Assembly (NCBI GenBank): GCA_965229935.1
Contig: CBDDKB010000002.1
Coordinates: 1,736,001 to 1,800,000 of the forward strand
Length of the DNA: 64,000 nucleotides
Source: SPJN01 sp965229935
Lineage (GTDB): Bacteria; Pseudomonadota; Alphaproteobacteria; SPJN01
Direction of reading: 5' to 3'
Positions within the stretch are counted from its first letter, which is position 1. Each line of letters begins with the position of its first letter. Made by a program: the position numbers and the translations under genes. Below the pieces are notes generated by a model that was given only the letters and a program-made list of their open reading frames with translations, was not told the origin of the DNA and did no database searches. Shown piece by piece: positions 23,823 to 32,847 of this stretch.

Positions 23823-24296
23823 ATGGATTTAGGCACAATCGCAACCCTCGCCGAACTTGCCAGCGCCCTTGCTGTGTTGGTGACATTGCTGGTCCTGATC
23901 CATCAGATCAGGCAGAACACGCGGGCGCTAAAGGCGCAAAGCATGTATGCCGCGAACGAGGCGTTTAATATGCTGAACCTGCAGGTTGGTGCCGACCCGG
24001 AACAGGCGCGCATCTACCTGCAATGTTCACAGGATTTTGATGGCGCGCCACCTGAAATGCAGGTGCAGTTCAGCTTTAATTCCATGGCAATCTTTCGCGT
24101 GTTTGAAACCATCTATTTTCAAACGCAATCCGGCGTGGCCGAACCGCGCCTGTGGGAAGCGGAAGAACGATCGATACGCCAGCTATTGGCCATGCCCGGT
24201 GTGCGCCAATGGTGGCGCGGCAATCCGCTTAGCTTCTCGACAGAGTTTCGAGATTTGATTGACGGCATGATTGCCGAAATTGAAAAGGCGGCTTAG
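23823..24296 (+). CDS. hypothetical protein with one membrane helix
   Basis: Not recognised by name. 157 residues. The first ~35 residues are a hydrophobic helix (TLAELASALAVLVTLLVLIHQIRQNTRALK) followed by a basic patch, a pattern shared by a common group of uncharacterised alphaproteobacterial proteins; the remainder is a helical soluble domain. ATG 23823 is chosen over GTG 23802. It follows the ferredoxin gene by 37 bases and may be co-transcribed. Its stop overlaps that of the convergent DUF1330 gene by three bases. Confidence 0.65.
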   Translation: MDLGTIATLAELASALAVLVTLLVLIHQIRQNTRALKAQSMYAANEAFNMLNLQVGADPEQARIYLQCSQDFDGAPPEMQVQFSFNSMAIFRVFETIYFQTQSGVAEPRLWEAEERSIRQLLAMPGVRQWWRGNPLSFSTEFRDLIDGMIAEIEKAA

Positions 24297-24898
24297 GCGC
24301 CAAAGATTGGCAGAATGGCGGCGCGGCAGTCTGCTGCCTCCAGCCTGTCATTGACGATGGCTTGATATTCTGGGTCGTTATACCAGTCCATCACATGGTC
24401 TGCGGACTTAAAGCCCAGCATGACAATCCGCTCCCCATGCCAATCACCTTCGATGACTTCCGGGTTTTGCGTGGTGATGACCCGCACCCCATTGTGGGAC
24501 GCTGTGATGGGCTTTGCCGCCGCCGCATAGGTGGCGAGGCGGTCGGCATCCTGCACCACTTGGGTGATCAACAGCAGCACTTTGCAGTCTGACAGGTCCG
24601 CCCCCTCAACCCCCTCAAGAATTGCCGTGCGTGAATCGGTTGCAGCGAGGCGAATGCCGACAATCTCCTGATAGGCGGGTGAGTTGTACCAAGCGCGCGC
24701 GGTCTCTACATCCTTGAAGCGCAGAATGACAACATTGTCGCCATGCCAATTGCCCTCAAGCACTTTGGGCGCGCCGCCCAAAACGACGGGTTGGCCCTCA
24801 TAGGGACCGACCGTTGCCCCGGCCTTGCCAACATAGTCGGCGACCTGATCAGCGTCGTGAATCTCTTCGGTGAAAATGATGTAACCGGGTGCTGACAT
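24293..24898 (-). CDS. tandem DUF1330 protein
   Basis: 201 residues made of two DUF1330 (dimeric alpha-beta barrel) repeats, about 1-98 and 103-201. Both repeats contain a VxEGxWHGxxxVxLxFK stretch followed by a WYNxPxYQxIVxxRLxAxDxRxAIL pattern (WYNSPAYQEIV in the first, WYNDPEYQAIV in the second), so the duplication is plain. DUF1330 proteins are small and usually single-domain and their biochemical role is not established. A fused pair may fold as an intramolecular dimer. It diverges from the TetR gene at 25020. Confidence 0.8.
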   Translation of the reverse strand: MSAPGYIIFTEEIHDADQVADYVGKAGATVGPYEGQPVVLGGAPKVLEGNWHGDNVVILRFKDVETARAWYNSPAYQEIVGIRLAATDSRTAILEGVEGADLSDCKVLLLITQVVQDADRLATYAAAAKPITASHNGVRVITTQNPEVIEGDWHGERIVMLGFKSADHVMDWYNDPEYQAIVNDRLEAADCRAAILPIFGA

Positions 24899-24991
24899 GG
24901 TGTGGGTCCTTCCTTACTCGCGGCCCGCATGATGGCAGAAAGTATTGGCAAGTCAAAGACATATCAAGTTTATCGAAAAACGCCTTCCCAA

Positions 24992-25010
24992 TTAAACAAA
25001 CGTTTAGTAA
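24992..25010. promoter_or_regulatory. imperfect palindrome upstream of a TetR gene
   Basis: TTAAACAAACGTTTAGTAA is built around AAACGTTT and ends ten bases before the TetR start codon. Autorepression sites of TetR proteins commonly look like this. Confidence 0.45.
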
Positions 25011-25019
25011 ATTATCTGC

Positions 25020-25718
25020 ATGACGAGGATCATGCGAGATTCGGAAGGCCGATCGGGGGGTGCGCCCTCACGATCAAAGGGCGCAGCGGCCCATCACAAG
25101 GATGGGCGCGGGTCGATCCTGCGCGCCGCAACACGGCTGTTCTCAGAAAAGGGATTTGAGGGTGCCTCCATGCGGCAGGTGGCACAGGCCGCGCGCATGA
25201 CGCCCGCCGCGCTTTATCACCACTTCACCAATAAAGACGCGCTGTATGATGCGGTGGTTAGCCAAATGCTCGCCACCACGGTTGAACCATTGAAGCTGAT
25301 CACCCGCACGGACAAGCCCGCCGCCGATCGGTTTTATGATGTGTTGCTGCAAGGCGCGATTTTGATTGAGGCACTGCCCGATGGGGTGCGTCTGCTGCGC
25401 CGCGAAGTGACGGAGCTGCAGGCAGGCCCCGACGGGAAAAGCAGCCGCCTGATCGACGCGCTGGCTGCGCCGTTTGAAGAATTGTTTCTGCTTCTGGAAG
25501 AGCTTGCCCCCGATGAGGACCCAGTCCTGATGCTGGGCGCCATCGGCTCGCTTCTGCTTGGCGCGTATGAGCTGCGGCCCATTTTGGGTGCCCTGCCCAC
25601 GCGCGACACCATTGCACCAACGCCTGAAGACACAGCTCAGATGGTGCATGCCCTATTCATGCGGGGTCTAGGACTTGCCCCCGCCAACACACCGCTAACC
25701 GGATCAACCGGACGATAA
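25020..25718 (+). CDS. TetR-family transcriptional regulator
   Basis: A 232-residue TetR protein. After a basic 25-residue N-terminal tail the helix-turn-helix reads FEGASMRQVAQAARMTPAALYHHFTNKDAL; the rest is a helical regulatory domain. An imperfect palindrome sits immediately upstream. The MpaB-like oxygenase gene starts 47 bases after its stop on the same strand and the DUF1330 gene diverges, so these are its likely targets. The operator differs from the TTGAAT palindrome, so it probably controls a separate set. Confidence 0.86.
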   Translation: MTRIMRDSEGRSGGAPSRSKGAAAHHKDGRGSILRAATRLFSEKGFEGASMRQVAQAARMTPAALYHHFTNKDALYDAVVSQMLATTVEPLKLITRTDKPAADRFYDVLLQGAILIEALPDGVRLLRREVTELQAGPDGKSSRLIDALAAPFEELFLLLEELAPDEDPVLMLGAIGSLLLGAYELRPILGALPTRDTIAPTPEDTAQMVHALFMRGLGLAPANTPLTGSTGR

Positions 25719-25765
25719 AAATGCGCGATAAAACAAAAGGCGCAAACACAAAAGAGGAAACGACA

Positions 25766-27070
25766 ATGACTGCACAACTGAAAACAGAGGCAGCGCCCCA
25801 GGACGAGGCACCGGCATCAACAAGCCATCCCAAGATGACCAAGCCGGGCCACTTCACCAAACGTGAAACCCAAATGTTCAACAAGTGGACAGGCTCGCTC
25901 GGCAAGCTTTTGTTGGGCAAGCCCGTCGCGCCCACCGATGCCCATTATGATGCCTTTGCCCGCATGACGCTGGAGGGCGACCCCACCGCCGACCGGGTGA
26001 TCGACTGGTTCCGCGAGGTTGGCTTTGTCGAGGGCCGCCGCCAGCTTGACCTTGCCCTTGAAGAAGGGATTGAGGCTTTGGACAATCCCCATCAAAGCCT
26101 TGTTGATCTGTTTGCTGAAATTGATCCTGAGCCTGTCTGGCTTGACCGTGATTTGTTGGAGGTGGCCGCCCGTGCCACCCATCGCAGCGGCATTATCGGC
26201 GGACTGGTGCTGGGCGATCTTGCGCTGATGGGCGGCTATGCCATTTCAACCGTCATGAATAGATCGCTGGTGTTCACAGGTGCGCTCAACACCGGGGCGG
26301 AAAAGCGTTTGCGCGAAACGGGGAAATGGTGGCTCGACGTCACATCGATTGGCGGGCTAGAGCGGCACGGCGTCGGCTTTAAAAGCGCCACACAAGTACG
26401 CATCATGCATGCGCTGGTGCGCGCCAAGCTGCACCACCACCCCAAATGGGACTTTGAGGAGCTGGGCATGCCGATCAGTCAGGCGCATATGCTGGCGACC
26501 AATCAGGCCTTTTCGGTTCTGTTCATTTATGGCTGCACCGTGTTGGGCGTCAAGTTCAGCAAAAAGGAACGCCGCGCCATCATGCATATGTGGCGCTATC
26601 TTGCCATGCTGAATGGGGTAAAGCCCGCCTATACCAGCGAGGATGAGGTGGATGGCATTCGCGCCATTTGGCTGTCAGTCACAAGCCAACCCCCCGCTGA
26701 CGAAGACGCCGTTGCCCTTGCCAAGGGTCTGGCTGAAACCAGCCTGTTCGGCAACACTGACAATCGCTTATTGTCTGCAGTGTCTGACACGATGGATCAT
26801 GTTCGGCTTGGCCTCACCCGCATGTTGGGCAGCGAGGTCTATAACGGGCTAGAACTTCCCGAAGACAAGGCATGGCGTCTTGCCCCCCTTGGCATTCGCG
26901 CCATCACGACGGGCACGGAACTGGCGCGGCGGGTCACCCCCGGCGGCACGCGCCTTGCCGAACGGTCGGGCCGCTGGTTGCAAGAACAGGCCTTTAACGG
27001 CATGGACGAAGATGCCAGCTTTAAACCTGTTGAGACATTAGCCAAAGACAAGGCCGCAGCACCCGCCTGA
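25766..27070 (+). CDS. MpaB/latex-clearing-protein-like oxygenase (DUF2236)
   Basis: A 434-residue all-helical DUF2236 protein. The central GLERHGVGFKSATQVRIMHALVR segment contains the Arg/His cluster that holds the b-type haem in the rubber oxygenase Lcp. Known relatives cleave polyisoprene (Lcp) or the farnesyl chain of mycophenolic acid (MpaB), which would fit an isoprenoid catabolic region. The C-terminal ~60 residues are not typical. ATG 25766 has AGAGGAAAC upstream and an earlier in-frame ATG at 25721 is weaker. It follows a TetR gene. Many DUF2236 proteins have no known substrate. Confidence 0.8.
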   Translation: MTAQLKTEAAPQDEAPASTSHPKMTKPGHFTKRETQMFNKWTGSLGKLLLGKPVAPTDAHYDAFARMTLEGDPTADRVIDWFREVGFVEGRRQLDLALEEGIEALDNPHQSLVDLFAEIDPEPVWLDRDLLEVAARATHRSGIIGGLVLGDLALMGGYAISTVMNRSLVFTGALNTGAEKRLRETGKWWLDVTSIGGLERHGVGFKSATQVRIMHALVRAKLHHHPKWDFEELGMPISQAHMLATNQAFSVLFIYGCTVLGVKFSKKERRAIMHMWRYLAMLNGVKPAYTSEDEVDGIRAIWLSVTSQPPADEDAVALAKGLAETSLFGNTDNRLLSAVSDTMDHVRLGLTRMLGSEVYNGLELPEDKAWRLAPLGIRAITTGTELARRVTPGGTRLAERSGRWLQEQAFNGMDEDASFKPVETLAKDKAAAPA

Positions 27071-27124
27071 TCGCGGCACGAATTTTTAGATGCGCCCATC
27101 ATGGTTCGGGACTATGATGGGCGC

Positions 27125-28000
27125 ATGTGTTTACGGCGTCTCATCCCCCTCCTCATGGCTGCTGTCCTTTTTGGGCTGGCAGGGTGCGAGGTGCAAAAGC
27201 CCCTGAAGGGCCAAGTTACCTCCAACCAGCTTTCAGCCAGATTGGCTAAACATGCCAAAGTGATTTTACCCACCAAGGTCAAACCGCCCTATCCGACGGT
27301 CTTGCTGTTTCATGGCTGCGGCGGCGTCCATTCAAATGCTGAGGCATGGGCAAACGGCTTTGCCAGCATCGGGTTTGCCGCCGTCATCGTGGATTCACTC
27401 ACCACCCGGGGGATGAACAACCCCATCGCCGTTGATAAAGTGTGCAAGGGCTTTGCTCTAACCGGCACACAAAGGTCAGCCGATGTCTTGGCCATGATCG
27501 GTTGGGCGCGCAAAAAAGGCTGGGCCAAAAAGGATGAGATTTATCTCGCGGGCTGGTCCCATGGCGGCTGGGCGGTGTTGAGCTACCTCTCCCAGGATGT
27601 GACAGCCACCCGACTTCCCGGATTGCGGAACATCCCCAATACCGCCAAGGCAGATGCAGCGTCGGTCAGCGGCGTGATGCTGTTTTACCCCCATTGCGGC
27701 GCCTTTTCCAAATCCGCCAAAAGCAATTTCACCCGCCCGACGCCGTTATTGATGATGCTGGCGGAAAAAGACAGGGTTGTCTCAGTGCAGGATTGCCTTG
27801 CCCTTCATGCCCGACTGGTCAAACAGCGCTGGCCCGCCTTGGCCAAGGTATATCCACGCGCTCGCCATAGTTTTGACGTGCCCGAAAAAGCGAATGGGGA
27901 ACGCAACCCTGAGTTCAGCAAGGCCGCAACCGGAAAATCAATGAAGGACATCATGGACTTCTTGATCAAGGTCAAAGCGCTCAATAAAGGCAAGTCATAG
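27125..28000 (+). CDS. lipoprotein dienelactone-hydrolase-like serine hydrolase
   Basis: About 291 residues. A signal peptide with lipobox LAGC near residue 21 predicts a lipid-anchored periplasmic protein. The alpha/beta hydrolase core shows FHGCGG (oxyanion), GWSHGG (nucleophile Ser), AEKDRV (Asp) and RHSFD (His), the pattern of dienelactone-hydrolase-like enzymes. ATG 27125 gives a proper signal peptide; an in-frame ATG at 27101 adds eight acidic and charged residues. It is alone on its strand and ends in a strong terminator. The substrate is unknown. Confidence 0.78.
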   Translation: MCLRRLIPLLMAAVLFGLAGCEVQKPLKGQVTSNQLSARLAKHAKVILPTKVKPPYPTVLLFHGCGGVHSNAEAWANGFASIGFAAVIVDSLTTRGMNNPIAVDKVCKGFALTGTQRSADVLAMIGWARKKGWAKKDEIYLAGWSHGGWAVLSYLSQDVTATRLPGLRNIPNTAKADAASVSGVMLFYPHCGAFSKSAKSNFTRPTPLLMMLAEKDRVVSVQDCLALHARLVKQRWPALAKVYPRARHSFDVPEKANGERNPEFSKAATGKSMKDIMDFLIKVKALNKGKS

Positions 28001-28002
28001 AA

Positions 28003-28028
28003 AAAGCCCGGCGCTGAGGCCGGGCTTT
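28003..28028. terminator. intrinsic terminator
   Basis: AAAGCCCGG and CCGGGCTTT pair around a short loop directly after the hydrolase stop, between convergent genes. The T-run is short. Confidence 0.75.
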
Positions 28029-28146
28029 CTAATCTTTACGGTGCTTCTCGCAAAATGTGGCTTAAACTAGCCGATTGAGGCTCGCGCAACTTTTTGCGCG
28101 CCCTCGCGGAGGCGCGGCCCATTTTGGGCCGCTGCCGTGAGCGCAA

Positions 28147-28929
28147 TCATGCAACTTTTCTTTCGACCATCATCTTCTTAATTTCTGCGATGGCCTTGGC
28201 CGGGTTCAACCCCTTGGGGCAGGTTTTGGCGCAGTTCATAATCGTGTGGCAACGATAAAGCCGGAAGGGATCTTCCAGATTATCCAAACGCTCACCCGCA
28301 GCTTCATCGCGGCTGTCGATCAACCAACGATAGGCCTGCAACAGGATTGCCGGACCCAGATAGCGGTCGCCGTTCCACCAATAGGACGGGCATGAGGTTG
28401 AGCAGCACGCACATAGAATACATTCATACAGACCATCAAGCTTGGCCCGGTCTTCCTGTGACTGCAACCGTTCCCGACCTGACGGGACAGGTGTTTCGGT
28501 CTGCATCCAAGGTTGGATCGACGCATATTGCGCATAGAAGTTTGTCAGATCAGGAACCAGATCCTTCACCACTTCCATATGGGGCAACGGATAGATCGCC
28601 ACATCGCCTTTGATTTCATCAATACCCTTGGTACAGGCCAGCGTATTGGTGCCATCAATATTCATGGCGCAGGACCCACAAATCCCTTCGCGGCATGACC
28701 GACGGAATGTCAGGCTGGGATCAATCTCATTCTTGATTTTGATCAGCGCATCCAGAACCATCGGCCCGCATTCGTCGAGATTAACCTCATACGTGTCAAC
28801 GCGGGGATTGTTGCCATCATCGGGATTGTACCGATAGATGCTAAACTTGCGGGTGGAACCGCCCTGTTGCGCCGGGTGATTTGTCCCTTTGCCGACGCGG
28901 GAGTTTTTAGGCAAACGAAATTCAGCCAT
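28147..28929 (-). CDS. sdhB: succinate dehydrogenase iron-sulfur subunit
   Basis: A 260-residue SdhB with three clusters: CREGICGSCAMN plus a later Cys for [2Fe-2S], CILCACCSTSCP for [4Fe-4S], and CHTIMNCAKTCPKGLNP for the second cysteine group. It passes electrons from SdhA flavin to quinone at the inner membrane. It is the last gene of sdhCDAB and starts 15 bases after sdhA. The N-terminal ~25 residues before the ferredoxin domain are typical of alphaproteobacterial and mitochondrial forms. Confidence 0.97.
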   Translation of the reverse strand: MAEFRLPKNSRVGKGTNHPAQQGGSTRKFSIYRYNPDDGNNPRVDTYEVNLDECGPMVLDALIKIKNEIDPSLTFRRSCREGICGSCAMNIDGTNTLACTKGIDEIKGDVAIYPLPHMEVVKDLVPDLTNFYAQYASIQPWMQTETPVPSGRERLQSQEDRAKLDGLYECILCACCSTSCPSYWWNGDRYLGPAILLQAYRWLIDSRDEAAGERLDNLEDPFRLYRCHTIMNCAKTCPKGLNPAKAIAEIKKMMVERKVA

Positions 28930-28944
28930 GATCTTGCCCTTTCC

Positions 28945-30732
28945 TTAGTACACGCGCTCTTTAGGTTCGATATAGCTGATCTCGTCAGTCAGCGTATAAT
29001 TGTGAACCTCGCGGTAGGACAAGGACACCGTGCCATCTTCATTATGATGGGACAGGGTGTGCTTCATCCAGTTTTCATCATCACGGTTCGGATAGTCTTC
29101 GCGGGCATGGGCACCGCGACTTTCTTTCCGTTCAACCGCACCTTCAATTGTCACCTGTGCCTGACGGATCAGATTGTCAAACTCAAGCGTTTCGATCAGG
29201 TCAGAGTTCCAAACCATTGAACGGTCAGCGGTCGAAATGTCTGACATGCCGTCCCACACTTCTTTCACAAGGCCAACGCCTTCGCGCATGGTTTCTTCGG
29301 TACGGAACACAGCCGCTTTTTGCTGCATGGACCGCTGCATCTGGTCACGCAGCTTGGCGGTCGGTGTGCCGCCATCGGCGTAACGGAAACGATCCAGACG
29401 TTCCAGCGCCTTTTCGGTGGCCCCTTCTGCTTCCTTCCGCACCGGCGCGCCGGGGGTCAGAACATCGGCAGCGCGCAATGCGGCGGCACGGCCAAACACA
29501 ACAAGGTCGGTTAGTGAGTTTGACCCCAAGCGGTTCGCACCATGAACTGACACGCAGGCCGCCTCACCCACAGCCATCAGGCCGGGGACGATTGCATCAT
29601 CATTATCAGGGGTCGGGTTCACAACCTCACCATGATAGTTGGTCGGGATGCCGCCCATATTGTAATGCACGGTCGGGATAACCGGGATCGGCTCCTTCAA
29701 CACGTCAACACCGGCAAAGATGCGGGCGCTTTCCGCAATGCCCGGCAGGCGGGTGCGGATGTGATCAGGGTCAATCAAGCTAAGATCAAGCAGGCAGTGA
29801 TCAGCATCTTTACCAACGCCGCGCCCCTCATTGATTTCAATGGTCATTGAGCGGGAAACGACGTCACGGCTGGCCAAATCCTTGGCGCTCGGCGCATAGC
29901 GTTCCATAAAGGCTTCGCCATCGGCGTTGCGCAGGATACCGCCTTCGCCGCGCACCCCTTCGGTGATCAAACAGCCTGAACCGTAAATCCCTGTCGGGTG
30001 GAACTGAACGAATTCCATGTCCTGCATGGGCAGTCCGGCGCGCAAGACCATGCCGCCGCCATCACCTGTACAGGTATGGGCAGATGTGCATGAGAAGAAG
30101 GCACGGCCATAACCGCCGGTGGCAAGGATCGTGGTCTGCCCACGGAAGCGGTGCAATGACCCATCTTCCATGCAGATTGCCAAGACGCCTGCGCAGGCAC
30201 CATCATCTGTCATCAACAGATCAAGCGCGAAATATTCAATGTAAAAATCTGCATCGGCGCTTAGTGACTGACCATAAAGCGTGTGCAGGATCGCATGACC
30301 CGTCCGGTCCGCAGCAGCACAGGTCCGGTGGGCCTGACCTTCACCAAAATTGGTGGTCATGCCACCAAAAGCGCGCTGATAGATCTTGCCATCTTCGGTA
30401 CGAGAGAAAGGCACGCCGAAATGCTCAAGCTCAAGCACGGCGGCGGGAGCTTCACGGCACAGATATTCAATCGCGTCCTGATCACCCAGCCAGTCAGACC
30501 CTTTCACAGTGTCATACATGTGATAGCGCCAGTCATCCTGTTCCATATTGGACAGCGCGGCAGAGATGCCGCCCTGCGCCGCCACCGTGTGGGAGCGGGT
30601 CGGGAACACTTTCGTTAGGCACGCGGTTTTCAAACCGGCCTTTGCGGCACCCATTGTGGCGCGCAACCCTGCGCCCCCGGCACCGACGACGATCACATCA
30701 TAAGTGTGATCCGTGATTTCATAAGCGGCCAT
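28945..30732 (-). CDS. sdhA: succinate dehydrogenase flavoprotein subunit
   Basis: 595 residues. VVVGAGGAGLRATMG is the FAD motif, RSHTVAAQGG carries the His that binds FAD covalently, and HPTGIYGSGCLITEGVRGEGG lies at the active site. It oxidises succinate to fumarate. It begins three bases after the sdhD stop, so sdhD and sdhA are closely coupled. No unusual feature was seen. Confidence 0.98.
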   Translation of the reverse strand: MAAYEITDHTYDVIVVGAGGAGLRATMGAAKAGLKTACLTKVFPTRSHTVAAQGGISAALSNMEQDDWRYHMYDTVKGSDWLGDQDAIEYLCREAPAAVLELEHFGVPFSRTEDGKIYQRAFGGMTTNFGEGQAHRTCAAADRTGHAILHTLYGQSLSADADFYIEYFALDLLMTDDGACAGVLAICMEDGSLHRFRGQTTILATGGYGRAFFSCTSAHTCTGDGGGMVLRAGLPMQDMEFVQFHPTGIYGSGCLITEGVRGEGGILRNADGEAFMERYAPSAKDLASRDVVSRSMTIEINEGRGVGKDADHCLLDLSLIDPDHIRTRLPGIAESARIFAGVDVLKEPIPVIPTVHYNMGGIPTNYHGEVVNPTPDNDDAIVPGLMAVGEAACVSVHGANRLGSNSLTDLVVFGRAAALRAADVLTPGAPVRKEAEGATEKALERLDRFRYADGGTPTAKLRDQMQRSMQQKAAVFRTEETMREGVGLVKEVWDGMSDISTADRSMVWNSDLIETLEFDNLIRQAQVTIEGAVERKESRGAHAREDYPNRDDENWMKHTLSHHNEDGTVSLSYREVHNYTLTDEISYIEPKERVY

Positions 30733-30735
30733 AAC

Positions 30736-31116
30736 TCAGCCTCCAAAATTGATTTGCAACACGACATAGGCACACAAGATGCCAACGCCTGCGCAGAAAA
30801 ACGTATTCAACAAAAGGGCGGAAATTTTCAGGGCGTCATTGGAGATATAATCTTCGATCACGACCTGCAGGCCCAGCTTCAAATGGTAAAAGCCGACGCC
30901 GATCAGCAATAGCAACGGCACGGCGAACAAGGGGTCAGCCAGTGCGATGCGTGCGGTCATAAGATCAGCCCCCGTCAGGGTGATGACCTTGGCGATAAAC
31001 CAAATTGTCAGGGGTACCAGCGCGACAGCGGTGACGCGTTGCGCCCAAAAATGGGTGGTGCCGTCTTTTGCAGACCCCAACCCACGGACACGACCAAGCG
31101 GTGTTTTCAAGCTCAT
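30736..31116 (-). CDS. sdhD: succinate dehydrogenase membrane anchor subunit D
   Basis: A 126-residue protein with three hydrophobic helices. HFWAQRVTAVALVPL opens helix 1 and GFYHLKLGLQVVIEDY in helix 2 contains the haem-ligand-type His. ATG 31116 has AAGGAGG nine bases upstream; the longer frame to 31161 is rejected because it would overlap sdhC. It pairs with SdhC to bind haem b and quinone. Confidence 0.93.
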   Translation of the reverse strand: MSLKTPLGRVRGLGSAKDGTTHFWAQRVTAVALVPLTIWFIAKVITLTGADLMTARIALADPLFAVPLLLLIGVGFYHLKLGLQVVIEDYISNDALKISALLLNTFFCAGVGILCAYVVLQINFGG

Positions 31117-31129
31117 TTCGGTGTCCTCC

Positions 31130-31528
31130 TTAAACCAAGCCGTAGGCCAAGGCCCACTCAATTGCGGTCAACAGCACAGTGGCACCGATAATCACAGCGC
31201 CAGACCTGGCGTGGGTCGACACATCAAAGCCGCGACCCGTATCCCAATAAAGATGGCGGATGCCGGTGCACAGGTGGAAGTTCAATGCCACGGTAAAGCC
31301 GAACAGAACCAGTTTGCCCGGGATCGACGTCATGCACAGCATGAACAGGTCATAGGCATCCGGGCCGGCGGCTATGGCGATCAACCACCACGCCAGCAGC
31401 AACACACCGCCTGCAAGACCGACACCCGTTATACGGTGCAAGATCGACAGACGTGCTGTGAGGGGTAGTTTGTAAATGGACAAATGGGGGGACAAGGGCC
31501 GCCCGCTATTTTGCTGCGTCTGTGACAT
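31130..31528 (-). CDS. sdhC: succinate dehydrogenase cytochrome b556 subunit
   Basis: A 132-residue SdhC with the family signature RPLSPHLSIYK at the N-terminus, HRITG before helix 1 and HLCTGIRHLYWD with the haem His in helix 2. Three membrane helices are visible. ATG 31528 has GGGAG about ten bases upstream; an ATG 30 bases earlier is possible. First gene of sdhCDAB, so the operon promoter should lie in the gap above it. Confidence 0.93.
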   Translation of the reverse strand: MSQTQQNSGRPLSPHLSIYKLPLTARLSILHRITGVGLAGGVLLLAWWLIAIAAGPDAYDLFMLCMTSIPGKLVLFGFTVALNFHLCTGIRHLYWDTGRGFDVSTHARSGAVIIGATVLLTAIEWALAYGLV

Positions 31529-31960
31529 GGACAGAACACTCCCAGTTTCACGAGCCATACTGTCCACCTGGGAAGACCGTGGAACCGATGGGTTCCGAAT
31601 CGAACTTGACGGGCAGCCATTACGGCCCACGGATTAACTCGGCGAAAGGAGGGCAAGGGTTAAAATCCCATGATGGGAACCCTTCATAGACATATCACCA
31701 TCACTGAAAACCCAGTGAAAACAACCTGTCCGTTCACGCGCCCCTCTCGCCCGATCACTGTTCTTACGTTTGTCATGTCCGGTCGGTTTTTTCAAGCGGC
31801 AATAGGGGCTTGGCGCTTGATTTTTCTGCGACACGCAGCCCCTGACGCACCGTCATCCGACCAAAAGGTGGCCCGTTTGCCCATCAATTAATCACTAAAT
31901 TTGATTGCCCCCCGCCCGGTGGGTCGGTTAAGGGTTAAACAAGATCGCAACCAACCTTGT
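31529..31960. other. 432-base gap between divergent sdhC and TetR genes
   Basis: No convincing gene, RNA or repeat was found here; short open frames on both strands lack coding character. The sdh promoter is expected in the first 150 bases. Confidence 0.5.
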
Positions 31961-32632
31961 GTGAACCCCGTGTCTCAAAAACCGAAAAGCGCCATCAAAA
32001 GCCTGCCCCGCCATGAGCGGAAGGCCGAAATGCTGCGCGTGGCGGCGGAAATCTTTGGCGAACAGGGCTTTTACGCCACAAATATGGATGATGTTGCGGC
32101 CCGTTGCGGTATCGCCAAGCCCATGCTGTACAGCTATTTCGGCAGCAAAAAGGGGCTCTATAAGGCTGTCATCACCAAATTGTCCAAGGATGTGACCGCG
32201 CGGGTGCAGGCGCTTTTGGACATTGAAGACCCCGAAATCAGGCTGGAACAGACAGTGCTGACCCTGCGCACCTTGTTGCTGACCTATAACAAGGTCTGGC
32301 TGCAGGCACGCGACATGGCCCGTTCAGACGATGAAATCGGCAGGCTGGTGGACGGGTTCCGCAACGCCATCATTGATGTGCAAAGCAAGACCTATGCGGA
32401 TTTGCGCCCCGACGGGCTGGATTTTGAAACCGCCCGCGCTGTTGTCACGCCCTATATCGTCTCAATCATGGGGGCGGCAGAATCTGCGTCTGAATGGTGG
32501 CTGTCCAATCGCGATCTTGACCTTGAACAGGTCAACGGCTTTTCAGACCATCTGGCCAAAAACAACCGCCGCGCCATACGCGAGGCGATGGAAGCGGCCG
32601 CCAAGGGCGTGCCCCCCGCCAAGCTCCACTAG
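31961..32632 (+). CDS. TetR-family transcriptional regulator
   Basis: About 223 residues from GTG 31961. The HTH region has FYATNMDDVAARCGIAKPMLYSYFGSKKGL around residues 35-65, followed by a helical ligand domain ending in a charged tail. The start is uncertain: GTG 31961 and GTG 31970 are both in frame and no good ribosome site is seen; the open frame reaches TTG 31901. It precedes the PF10118-type gene by 215 bases on the same strand, and a CTACTT-TC-AAGTAG palindrome in that gap is a candidate operator. Confidence 0.84.
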   Translation: MNPVSQKPKSAIKSLPRHERKAEMLRVAAEIFGEQGFYATNMDDVAARCGIAKPMLYSYFGSKKGLYKAVITKLSKDVTARVQALLDIEDPEIRLEQTVLTLRTLLLTYNKVWLQARDMARSDDEIGRLVDGFRNAIIDVQSKTYADLRPDGLDFETARAVVTPYIVSIMGAAESASEWWLSNRDLDLEQVNGFSDHLAKNNRRAIREAMEAAAKGVPPAKLH

Positions 32633-32748
32633 CTGGTTCTATCAGCAAGTTCAGACACTTACCCAATCGGCCCGGATAGCTGCGACACTATTCCGGCCCA
32701 AATATACGCAAAAGTAGCATTTTGCCCTTGCTTTTCATGGGCTAAAAA

Positions 32749-32762
32749 CTACTTTCAAGTAG
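32749..32762. promoter_or_regulatory. palindrome CTACTTTCAAGTAG upstream of the PF10118-type gene
   Basis: Six-base arms CTACTT and AAGTAG flank TC, 85 bases before the start codon, in a gap following a TetR gene. It may be an operator; nothing else in the gap stands out. Confidence 0.35.
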
Positions 32763-32847
32763 AAATTGGCGTCGCAAAGACGGCCATCACCAATAAACAA
32801 GACCAAAACACAAGAAAAACAGACAGACAATTAAGGGCAAAAACGCG

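Noticed and set aside
3000..27100. A mobile genomic island carrying the catabolic genes.
   Set aside because: No integrase, transposase, tRNA-anchored direct repeats or plasmid genes are visible; horizontal origin is possible but not supported by the sequence seen here.
29148..29681. Long plus-strand frames inside sdhA.
   Set aside because: They are antisense to a near-perfect SdhA sequence.
31670..31891. Small open frames in the sdhC-TetR gap.
   Set aside because: No ribosome site, no recognisable composition or motif, and overlapping frames on both strands.
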